DNA from: Hydrangea macrophylla
Taxonomy: Eukaryota; Streptophyta; Magnoliopsida; Cornales; Hydrangeaceae
NCBI GenBank assembly: GCA_033977485.1
Contig: CM066994.1
Location: forward strand, 48,447,155-48,511,154
Direction of reading: 5' to 3'
DNA: 64,000 nucleotides
This document shows, one piece after another, positions 47,450-58,251 of the stretch (positions within the stretch are counted from its first letter, which is position 1; every line of letters starts with the position of its first letter). A program made the translations under genes and the position numbers. A model generated the notes under the pieces. It was given only the letters and a program-made list of their open reading frames with translations. It was not told the origin of the DNA and made no database searches.

Positions 47450-50230
47450 GAGGGTCAATAAGAATCAGATTGGCTTAATTTCTCACAATTTGGAGTCAAG
47501 CAAACTCAAAGTCAACTCAATTTTCAAAATCCGGAGTCAATCTGACTCAAATCAAATCGAATTCCAACAATTCGAAGTCAATCTGACTCAAATCAAATCA
47601 ATTTTTCAAAATCAGGAGTCAATCAGACTCCAATCAATTTAGATTCTTAAAATCAAGCAAGCTCAAATCAATTCATTCTTCTAAAATCAAGAGTCAATCA
47701 GACTCAAATCAACTTAGATTTTTAAAATCAACCAAACTCAAATCAATTCATTCTTCTAAAATCAGGAGTCAATCAGACTCAAATCAACTTAGATTTTTAA
47801 AATCAACCAAACTCAATTCAATTCATTATTTCAAAATCAGGAGTTAACCAGACTCAAATCATTTTATTTTTCAAAACTTGGAGTCGGACAGACTTTACTC
47901 AATTTAATTCAAAATTTGGAGTCAGTCACACTCAAATCAGTTCAATTCCAAAAATCCGGAGTCCTTCAGACTTAATTTGATTTTCTAAAATCGAGAGTCC
48001 AACAAATTCCCTTCTTAGTCAAACAAATTTCATTCCATTTACTTTCAAACATTCAGAGTCTAGTTCATCAGACTCAAATTATTTCAAATTTCTAAATCGA
48101 GAGTCGGATGGACTTAAATTATTTCAAATATCTAAAGCCGGGGGTTCAATTGACTCAAATTCACTTCAATTTCCAAAATCGAGAATCGGTTAGACTCAAT
48201 TTAATTCAATTTCCAAAATTGGTAGTCAATCAAGCTTATTTTTTTTTTAAATTTCGATCAGGAGTCAGCCAGACTCAAATAAACTCAATTTTACCAAGTC
48301 CGAAGTCGATTCGACTCAATTTGAGTCCAAATTTAAATGCTAAATTAGGAGTCGCCTAGGCTCGACTTAATTCATTTTCTGAAATCAGGAGTCAGTCAAA
48401 CTCAAACAAATTCAATTTCACCAAGTCCGGAGTCAAATTAGACTCAAATCAAATTCAAATTCAAATTCAAATCCTAAATCATGAGTCAATCAGACTTGAT
48501 TCAATTTCTTATTTTGCAAAATCGGACAAAACTAGGAGTCAATCGGACTCAAAGAAATTTAAATTCATAAAACTGGGCTTAAAGAATTTCTATTTCACAA
48601 AAGAATTTTTACAAAATTGGTAGTCAATCGAACTCAAAGAATTTCTATTTCACAAGATTGGGAGTCAACCAGACTCAAAAGAATTTCTAATTTTCAAAAA
48701 CATGAGCCATTCAGACTCAAAAGAATTTCTAACTTCCAAAAACATGAGCCAATTAGACTTAAAAGAATTTCTAATTTCCAAAAACATGAACCAATCAGAC
48801 TCAAAAGAATTCCCAATTCCAAATTATGAGTCAATCATACTCAAAAGAATTTTTAATTTCAAAATAAGAGTCAAACAGACTCAAAATAATTTCAAATTTC
48901 TAGAACAGGAGACAATTGCACTCGAATCGGATTCTATTTCACAACACCGATCAGACTCACAAATTCAAAGGGACTCACGTGGATCCAAAATTTCAATTTT
49001 CTTACACAAGGAGTCAATAAATTCACATTTTGAAACAAAAGAGTCATTCGGATCCATGGACCCGCATTTCCACAACAACAGAGTTACTAGGACTCGAAAA
49101 CTCGCATTTTACAACCACAGAGTCATTTGGACTCAAAATTTGCATTTTACAACAACAGAGTCACTCGATCTCAACGAAATTCACGGAGTCACGCGAACTC
49201 AACAAAAATTCACTTCTTATACAAATGGAATCACACAGACTTAATTAAACTCACATTTCATACAAATGGAGTCATACGGACTCAACAAATGTGTATATAT
49301 ATATATTTATACAAATGGAGTCACACGGACTCAAAGAATTTCCTATTTATACAAATGGAGTCACACGGACTCAAAGAATTTCCTATTTCAAAATCGAGGG
49401 TTAATTTTTAACATTTCAAAATTTCTTAATCAGAGTCAATTTTGACTCAACAAAAAAAATTCCAATTTTCAAAATCAGGAGTTAAATCAGACTCAATTTA
49501 TTTCAATTCCCAAAATCAGGAGTCAAATTAGACTCAATTTATTTCAATTCCCAAAATCAGGAGTCAAATTAGACTCAATTCAATTCAAATTTTCAAAATC
49601 TGGAGTCTAAAAATTGGAATTCAATCAGACTTAAATAATTTCTATTTCATCAATTCAAAAGTCAATTAGACTCAAAGAATTTCTGTTTCACAAAATTGGA
49701 GTCAATCAGACTCAAAGAATTTTAGTTTCACAAAATTAGGAGTTGATAAAACTCAAAGAATTTTTGCTTCACAAAATTGGGAGTCAATCAGACTCAATTT
49801 AGTTTAAACTCATGAATCAGGAGTCAATTAGACTTAAACAAATTCAAATTCTCAAAATCCAGGAGTCAAATCAGACTCAAAACAAATTTTATTTCAACAA
49901 ATCAGGAATCAAATTGGACTTAAAGAATTTCTTATTTCCAAAAATCATGAGTCAATCAGACTCAAACGAATTTCTATCTCCGAACAGGGAGTCAATTCGA
50001 CTCAAAATATTTCTATTTCAAAAGGGGAGTCATATGATCTTAAAAATTCACATTTCCCAAACACAGGGTCACACGGACTCAAAAATTCATTTTTTACAAA
50101 CACAGAGTCATGCGGACTAAAAAAAATCCATTTTTTACAAACACAGAGTCATGCGGACTCGAAGAATTTTGAACTTTTGCAAAATCGAAGTCATAAAGAC
50201 TCAAAGAATCAAAGGAGCCAAATAAGGCTC
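47450..50230 (-). repeat. degenerate array of about 60 GAGTC-N4-7-GACTC hairpins
   Basis: Roughly every 40-50 bases a GAGTC (or one-base variant) is followed by 4-7 bases and GACTC, its reverse complement, then 'aaa' and an A/T-rich linker. The linkers vary, but the paired pentamers persist over 2.8 kb. One unit (50215-50230) has GAGCC and GGCTC, a paired change. Frames running through it (for example 48702-49244) only translate the repeat and are not genes. Confidence 0.9.
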
Positions 50231-50344
50231 GAATACTTGATTGATTAATGATGATGATGATGATAATGATGATGCTAATGACTTGTGCTGGACTGACGAG
50301 GAGCTTTGACACTAAAATGAGCTCGTTTGGATGAGCTTGTCATG

Positions 50345-50762
50345 AGTGTGGATTTGCCACGGAAGTGGGCTTATGAGGTATGTTTGCCACAAAGTGGGCT
50401 TATGTGCATGAACTTGCCATGAGCGTTGGCTTGGCTAAAAGAGTGCCACCGGGGTGGGCTTTCATGAATGAAGCTACCACATAAATGGGCTTATAACGAG
50501 AGTTGTCCTGAAAGTAGGCTTTCGATGAAAGAGTGCCATGTAAATGGGCTTATGATGGGGTCGCCACAAAAGTGGGCTTATAATGGTGGTCATCACGAAA
50601 GTGGGCTTTTGATGAGAGGGTGCCATATGAATGGGCTTATGATGAGGTCGCCACAAAAGTGGGCTTATAATGGTGGTCACCACAAAAGTGGGTTTTGGAT
50701 GAGAGGGTGCCGTATGAATGGGCTTTCGAAGATAATTGCCACGAAAGTGGGCTTTGGAGAAA
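50345..50762 (-). repeat. about 14 copies of a 29-30 base CCAC-N4-GTGG unit
   Basis: The units follow 'gtcgccacaaaagtgggcttataatg'. CCAC and GTGG in each pair around a four-base loop in the better copies; others have decayed (for example 'gccatgtaaatgggc'). It directly follows the GAGTC array, so two inverted-repeat arrays are adjacent. Confidence 0.85.
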
Positions 50763-51310
50763 ATGCTTTCCTGCGTCTGCGGACCCTTGAAATAAGTAAA
50801 ATGATGATTTTTATTTTATTATTATTTTTTTTTTTTAAAAAAAAAGAGGGAAGCCACCTATGCCCCTAGTCTTGGACCCTTCATATTTCCACTTTAGCAT
50901 CGTGTTATGATAGTGTTTAAGAATCCTGCTTGCATTGCTCTTGGGAGACTCATGGAGACTCTTCAAATCTTTATTCATCATCTTAAACCCACACAATTGA
51001 GACCATTATTGACTCATCAAAGGGGGACAATCTTGACAAAGGGATTACACAAGCGACAGACTCAAACTCTGTATTATTATGAATTAGTGTGCTTTCATCG
51101 TGAACAATGTATCATCTTACCTTTCATTTATTCATCATCTTACAATGTTAGTACTTTTTCGACAAATCTAAACTTTGAAGGTTCTCTTTTTGAGTTAGCT
51201 GATTCTTTGCCTATCCAAAGTGTGCTTTAGATTAGTGCTTTAGCTTAGAGAATAAAAGACAATCTATTTCAATCCATTCAAAACAAACTTGATTACTCGA
51301 GAACTTTGCT
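50763..51310. other. non-repetitive interior segment with a 107-codon frame
   Basis: After a T/A run (50810-50850) comes an open + strand frame, 50907-51230 (MIVFKNPACIALGRLMET), in the antisense direction of the element. I recognise no domain, and codon bias cannot be judged. It is probably chance. Confidence 0.3.
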
Positions 51311-51321
51311 CTGACATAGAG

Positions 51322-51475
51322 GGATGTTGGCAAACGAAGTTTGCCCCTAGTTTGAGTAGGACTCAGAGGCATTGCTTTTGGGATTAAATGAGGTGTTCAG
51401 CAAACGAAGTTTGCCCCTGGTTTGGCGATATATATGTGGCTTCGGGCAAACTTACGCAAGTTTGCCCCCTAGTCT
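51322..51475 (-). repeat. three hairpins carrying copies of the polypurine-tract core
   Basis: GGCAAACGAAGTTTGCC at about 51328-51344 and CAAACGAAGTTTG at about 51400-51412 are perfect inverted repeats. A third at about 51445-51468 has longer arms (GGGCAAACTT / AAGTTTGCCC). Each is followed by 'cccta' or 'ccctgg', so on the minus strand each includes AGGGGCAAAC, the core of the true polypurine tract. Confidence 0.8.
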
Positions 51476-51550
51476 GAAGAAAGGAAACCAAAGGCACAAA
51501 GGGTAATGCTCATGGTTTAGGGATGGTTATGGACCGAGAACCTTGGAAGG

Positions 51551-51699
51551 TTCGCCTACTTATCCTTGAACGGGAATCAGGTCCAAAGTAGTTCGGCTAA
51601 AGCCTGGAAGAAAGATGCCATGAGATGGCGAGGGTGATGACCGAACCGAGTAGGCTGCCTACGTATCCCCGAGTGGGAATCAGGTCAAAAACGTAGTTC
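51551..51699 (-). repeat. two copies of a conserved CTACGTATCC...GAATCAG...ACGTAG motif
   Basis: At 51554-51593 the outer arms are CTACTT and AAGTAG; at 51658-51698 they are CTACGT and ACGTAG. Inner CC(C)/GG(G) arms surround a short loop in each. A further copy is at 45791-45834, and one in a different element at 63383-63424. Confidence 0.75.
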
Positions 51700-52521
51700 A
51701 TCAACTCTGGAGGTCTTGAAAGAATAAGGCTTCAAGAATTTGTGGGCTTTTCGAGCCATGTTTCCATATGGGTCCAATGAATGCTCTTTCTTGGGCAGAT
51801 TTTTTTGAAACAAATTTCTTGTGGTAGCTTTCGAACAAGATGATGAACTACTTCTCCTTCTTATGCATTTTTTTTTCTTTTCCTCTTTTCTTCCTTCTTT
51901 TTTTCTTTTTTTTTTTTTTTTTTTTTTGTGGCGGTTGATTCTTTTCGCCTTATCACTAGCCAGTCAATCTTTACAACTCTCATAATACATCGTGTTTTAA
52001 TCATACTCTATTATACTCACAAAGCAATATCAGCCCTCCAAATTACTCTTTATTTTTCTCAAAGATACCTTTGTATTGTTTTAGGCCCACTTAGCCATTG
52101 AGCCTCTCACAAATTTTGATACTAATTGATACTTTTAAATCTCTCTTTTCATTTCCAATTTATTTTCTTTGTTGAGGACAACACAAAGCCTTCATGTACC
52201 AATGATATACTTTGAAGTGCTCAAGAATTCTCAATCTTATTTATTCTCTTTTTTTCCTTCTCTTTCCTTTCTTTTCTCTACCTCACTATCTCATATTCTC
52301 TTCATGATTTTGACTGGCTAGGATTCGGATTTTGAAATCAACACGCATCTTATTTTTGCTCTAACTTTTGCCTAGGCGCCCTTTCGGGTTTTCATCCTAG
52401 CGAGCTCCTTCATCTTCTTCTTTCTCTTTTCTCTTTTTTTATTTTCTTCCTTTTTTTTGTGCTCTAAATTTTGCCTAGGTGCCCTTTCGGGTTTTCATCC
52501 TAGCGAGCTCCTTTTTCTTTA

Positions 52522-52556
<35 letters not shown>

Positions 52557-54667
52557 TTTTTGGAAGAAGAAGTTCATTTAATATATTCGACTACCATCAA
52601 GGATCAAGTTATGGCTTTGGAATAGTTGGACTCATCTTTTAGGCTTGGTATTTGAGAGAAGGGGATGGTGAGCAAGCTTCAAGTTCCAAGTTCATCTTTT
52701 CAAGATTGAGCAAGAGCATCTTTAAAGTAAAGCTAATCAATTCTCTACTCCTCTTTGGATTTGGCATAGAATTTGCTTGATCGCTTGGGATCCTTTTCAA
52801 TGCAAAGATTTATTAACAAAGTATTTTCCATGATCGTTTGAAAAATGATTTTTATTTTTCTTCTTTTCTTTTTTTTCTTTCTTGGCTTAATGATCCGTAC
52901 ATTCACGACTTGACACACTGAATCAAACAAAATGAGACTTTATTCAACTAGTAGGGAAAGAGGATTACATCACTCGACTCGATAAAAAGAGACTTAAAAA
53001 AAAAAACTCGATAACCGACTGACTCAAAGACTCGACTGGACTTGACACTTGACTCCTACTTGACATGACTCGATTATCGAACTAGACTCGGCTTGGCCTC
53101 AATTGGTGTGTCACAGATGATTTTCAATTTATTGGGTCTCCAAGAGCATCCACATTCGCTTTAACAACAGTGTTCCCAAACGATATCACCTCACTAGAAT
53201 CATTTGAACCTTCGGGTTCGCCACTCTCCAACAACATGTGTGCAAAAATATTTTCTTCTTTAAATCAAGAAAGATGAACCCAAGAAGATTAGAAGTGTCC
53301 TCACTAGGAGATCTAGTTGTTCCACTCTTTCTACAAATTCAACAACATACATAGGTAAAAGGTTCGCATGCAGAATTTATTTTCAGGAGGCAAGGAATTT
53401 TGAGGAATTATTGGATTACTTTATGAATTTGTATTTTACATGCATGTAATGATATTGACTGATATGATGAGAGTGACAAAATGTACATACTTTAATGATT
53501 TGATGTGGCTAAATGCATGCACCGCACACATGACACACGGATGAAATGCAAATGTGTGTGTGCCTATTCTATATGCAAAAGAAAGGAAAATTCTAGTCCT
53601 AGCACATATAACATATAAGCACATAAAATCCTCATCCATGTCAAGTGCGCTTAACTTCTCCTTTCATCGTGATCCTCATTACCCCTTCAAGGTTTGAAAA
53701 TTTTAGAATTTTTGAAATCCATTTGACAAGTATTTCCCCTAGATGATGGGCTCTTTCAAATTCTTAAGGAGTTTTCCTTTGAAGGCAACATTTCTGAACA
53801 AAAGATGATTGGGTTGAAACTTCGCTTTAAAATTCATTTGAAAAGCATTTCTTTAATTGGAGAGATCTTTCAAAAACAATTCTCAAGGATTTTGAACCTT
53901 TTATTAAAAAAGAGGATATGAAAATATTTCTCAATAAGAAAAATGATTTGGGTTTTACTTGAAAAATGAACCTTAAACATTTTTTTTTTCTTTGAAAGGG
54001 TAAAAAATTTTCAAAACAATTTATTCTTCTTTTGGATAAAAGATGATGATTAATTAAAAATTTTCATAAACCATGAACTTTGGATTCTTGGGTAGGAGCA
54101 TCACACGATTAGATAATCATCGCACTTTTCATGAATTCGGATGCATACAAGGTCAATGATGCTTAGCTAAACATGATACAAGAGATGTAATCTTATAATC
54201 AAGATTCGGCTTATTCTTAAATGTCATAGGACATGAAAAGGAATTTCCCAAAAGTGATTAAGTGGTTACTTATCTTTTATCAAGTAAGCATCGTCATCAT
54301 CTCAAGTAATCCCTTTCGGGCATACAAAACTCCCTAGCACATAACCCTAATCAAGAATTGACTCCCTAATTTTGAAAGGTTCTATGGAAACTACTATGCA
54401 AAGGCCGGGTTTTGGTCAAATACAGGACCCTTGACACACACCCGATAAGATGCTTCATATACCAAAACATGGTACGAGATCAAGGGTGATCACACGGCCC
54501 CATGATGGCTTGACCGACCGGGTTGCCCCGAGCCTCCAAGGTCATAGTTCCATGCAATCGACTGGCGAAACATGCAAGTGCAATGCAACGGGCACACAAA
54601 AATTAATTAATTCGATTAAAAGGATGCTTTCAAGTCTAATCCTCGAGTGAACCCAAAATCCGAAATT
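51700..54667 (-). other. leader-side interior, shared with the interrupted family B element
   Basis: No ORF is supported. Long T/pyrimidine tracts occur (51880-51927, 52526-52556), with two GAAA-tetraloop-like hairpins at about 52376-52406 and 52477-52508. From about 52003 to 54667 it is collinear with 25678-28182 in inverted orientation. Confidence 0.75.
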
Positions 54668-54717
54668 CTGGTCTGCGAAACCAGAGATTCTGGGTTCGAT
54701 CCCCAGCAGAGTCGCCA
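54668..54717 (-). other. extended primer site matching the whole 3' half of tRNA-Arg
   Basis: Read on the + strand: anticodon stem CTGGT, loop CTGCGAA (anticodon position GCG), ACCAG, variable AGATT, T arm CTGGG-TTCGATC-CCCAG, acceptor CAGAGTC, G, CCA, then three bases and the LTR. The D arm and 5' half are absent, so this is not a tRNA gene. It is the same 50-base arrangement as at 25628-25677, with differences at the anticodon, variable loop and acceptor stem. Confidence 0.9.
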
Positions 54718-54720
54718 GAT

Positions 54721-57700
54721 TGTGGATATCGCAGGTTTTCAAATTTTACCCACTTTTAAAACAAATATTTTTCAAATTCAAAGAGTCGCCACTTAATTTT
54801 AAAAAGGAAAATTAAGAAACCATTTTAAAGGAAACTGATCTTTTGCGAAACCAAAGATAAACTGGGTCCGGGGATTATGGAATGAAAGGGGAAGGAGCCC
54901 GGCGGACTAAAACACCCCCTTTCATCCTATCTCACGATAGGCCTCTACTCAACATCCTTTTTAATCAAATTATTAATCTAAGCATGCCCTCAATTAATAC
55001 ATATATACATATACATCACACAATCATATTGGAAATGGTGTAAAATTGCTAACGACAAAATATCATTCATAAGCCACGTAATACAAGTAGCAAACAACAT
55101 GATATGCAATAGAGAACTAGAAAACATACCCGGGATCCAGCCGCGAATATCAAACGTGCAATGCATGCGAGAACAAAATAAACCTAAGAAAGATCTCTAA
55201 CACATATATACACATAAGGCAAAACCTAGGCTAAGGTGTCGCACATGGAGTCGAAAATCAATATAAATCAAAAATAGAATTAAACTAGAGAAGAGTTGAG
55301 GAATTGTACCTCAAATGCGCTACAAAACAAAGGTTAGTACACATGCCTTAGACAAGATATAATATCAAAGAGTAATTAATCCTAAGTCATGTTCAATTAA
55401 ATTCAACTAAGTCCAACTTTATCCAAGAACTAGTTCTAACTATAAGCATCAATGTACATGAATGAATGAATGATTATGAACAAGGATGAGACATGAACTT
55501 ATTCACTAATTTGGATCACTTAGCCTCTGGGTTTAGTCTAAATTATCATTATTCAAAAACATGGTTTGAGTCCTAAGCCAATAGGAGACCATTTGAGTTG
55601 AAATAAATAAGATTAGACAAAAACAGGAGCAGTTTTTTATAAATTACAGAGAGCAGACCAAACGTTCAAAAATGGAAATAAAATACTTCCAATGGTTGGA
55701 TCTGAATGATTTTTGGATATGTTATGCCTCTGTGAGTCTAGTTTCTAACCCAAAAATAAAATTAAGGTTTCAACGGTTAGATCTCCGGGAATACTGAAAA
55801 TACTAGACCTCACTCAGGATTTTGCAACTCTCTGTCCAGAGATCTTGTATGATTTTTTTAAAATAGCAAACAAATCCGAATTGCTTCATTCTTTTTAGGG
55901 AATCCTCCTAACACATTAAGGTTCTTAGAAAAAATTATTAAAGGTCATGAAAACGTGGTTAGAGTTCTGATCCATCAATTTTAAAACCGGTTTGCTGTTC
56001 TGAAACTTTGGACAAAGAATTGCTTATTTGGAAATTATAAACCCAAACCATCCTAAGTATGGGATCTTATCAAAATAACAATCACAGAGGTACTCATATG
56101 AGTTATGAACACCCTCCAATTGGTCTCATCCCATTCCAATGGACCATGATTTTATGAAAAAATCTTTGATCACAAAGGGTTTAAGGATTCACTGCACCAA
56201 TATTGAATTGATGTTCATACCTTAAAACCAACTTGATCCATGATCCTACAAAGGACTAGAACCAAGCATGGTTGTGATTATTGGGACAAAATAATGTTAT
56301 AGGATAATGTTTATAGATTTAACCTTGATGGATTCTCATCATAGATCTCATAGTTGGAGATCTATCAAGAAAATTCTAAGGTCTTACTTATTTCAAATAT
56401 AGACTATGAAAATCTACATCCAATTCTTCTCTCAAGTACATGATCATGGAAGAATATAGAGTCAACTTATTCTCCTCTCAAGTTAATGGTCCTTGGAGAT
56501 TAAATGAGACTATGATTTACATAAACCTCTATGGAACATGGAGTGAATTCCATAAGATTCATAGTGAGATCCCCTAGCCATGAGTTAAGACTTGTATCTC
56601 ACTAACTATGGATAGATATGACCATGATCAACCTTAGTCTCCATATAAATCATAGGATCATAGGGGACTAGAGGATCAAACTCAAGAGGATCCAATGAGA
56701 TATTAAAGATCTCATGGATCTCAAAAGAAAAATAGAGACAAAGAGAAATAGAATCAAAGTTTACTTGAAGAAAACCAAATGAAGATCCCTTCACAAACTA
56801 GTTATATTTTAAACCTAAGGCTCTTATTTAGATCCAAATCAATGAAAGCAAGTAGAAATTCAATCACAATTCTATGTGGTGTGTGATGAAATGAGGTGGG
56901 AAGAGAGGTTTTGAAAATGTGTAAAAGTCCTAGATCTATGAATTGTGATTGAATTATATATAATAAGTATAGGGATAAGGATTTAACCTCTAGATCTTCT
57001 CAGGATTTGATTGATTTAGAGAGATCCAAGCCTTACAAGCAATGCTCTTCTTCTTCTTCCTTGAAGCTTCAAGGTTCTTCAATGGAGATTTGAGGAATTT
57101 GGATGAATTGGGTAAGATTTCTATGGGGTCTTGGGGTTTCTCTCTCTATATTTCTCTAAGAACAAACTACTTCTTCAAAATTTAGCCTCTCTCCTTTAGA
57201 TTCAAGTCTCTCTCCCAAGATTCAAGTCTCCCACCCAAAATGAGATAAAATGGGGCTTTTTATAGACTTTCATTATCTTAGGGGCTAAGATAAGGGTAGA
57301 TAAGTCAATTAGGGATGGTGGGAGCATGGTTTGCATGACCTAGGAGTAGTAAACACGTACACAAAAAACGGCATCGTTTGGTACATTCATTTGATCAAAG
57401 ATTGAAAAAGAATTTTGACTTAAAAATGCAAATTAGCCCAGGCCGGCACTCGATGAGATGAAACGGCACTCTCTGAGTGCCGCGCGGCACTCTCTGAATG
57501 CCGGACGGCATTCAGTGAGTGCCGCAGCGGCATTCACTGACTGCCGTTCGGGCACTTTGAGTGCCGCTGCACAGCAATCCAGCACTATTCACAGCAATTC
57601 AGCACCTTAATTTCATTTAAGTAAATGTCGTTTAATTTATGTATTTACTTAAGACATTAAATGTAATTAAGGAAATACCCCCCATTTGGATTCAATAAAA

Positions 57701-58246
57701 ATATCTAGAAAATCAAAATCCTTAAGGAAAAAAAGTCAACTCTCCCTCCGAAGGCAAAATTTCGATTTTCTACACGATTCTTCTTAAAAGCCTTTCAATT
57801 TCACCATGATTCCTTTCATTTAAAAATTCTAAAAAATCATTTCTAGCATAAGGGAGACCCAATGAACAATTACCGGGACTTTTCATCTTGAAATTCGAAA
57901 ATTTTACGATTGACTCCCTTTTGACCCGTTGACTTTTCACTGGGTCAACTGTTGACTTTTTCTTTCAGGGTTCATGCTGAATTACTCTCTTTTTGAAAAT
58001 GATTTTAAGATGCTCCGAGAATATTGCCGCATTCCTATACGTGTTTAAAACTCATGGGCTACAAGGTGACGAGTAGATGAGAATTTTGGTCTTTTGACTG
58101 AAAATGGTGATTTTGAACCGAGATTCTTCTAGGAAGAGAGTCAGATTGCTTGTAAGAGTCTTGATTTCGTCGAGACATATTCATCATTGATCTCCAGAGG
58201 TAAATCCCCCTAAGTTTAATAGTTTGGTCAAATTGGGGTGTCTACA
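54721..58246 (-). repeat. 5' LTR of the 16 kb family B element
   Basis: This copy of 42102-45626 is nearly identical. It includes the inverted repeat ATGAAAGGGG / CCCCTTTCAT (54882-54891, 54916-54925), TATA box (57254-57267) and GCACTC hairpin cluster (57442-57575). In element sense transcription would start near 57225 and run leftwards. Confidence 0.96.
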
Positions 58247-58251
58247 GTGAC

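Larger units (their letters stand above)
42102..58246 (-). mobile_element. 16 kb non-coding family B retrotransposon (LARD-type, Ogre/Tat-like)
   Basis: A complete element on the minus strand: LTRs of 3525 and 3526 bp, target duplication GTGAC at 42097-42101 and 58247-58251, a tRNA-Arg primer site beside the right LTR and a polypurine tract beside the left one. By eye the LTRs differ at only about 25 positions (0.7 percent), so it is the youngest insertion here. The 9.1 kb interior has no gag, protease, RT or integrase; it is dominated by repeat arrays. This matches large retrotransposon derivatives (LARDs) that depend on other elements. Ogre/Tat affiliation rests on the tRNA-Arg primer and LTR length, since no protein is available. 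Confidence 0.95.

Noticed and set aside
47448..50120. Several open frames of 60-180 codons (for example 48702-49244)
   Set aside because: They translate the GAGTC array in different phases, giving S/N/Q/K-rich repeats with no domain; the frames follow from repeat periodicity.
54668..54720. tRNA-Arg gene
   Set aside because: Only the 3' half with an encoded CCA is present, without D arm or 5' acceptor strand, three bases from an LTR; it is a primer-binding region.
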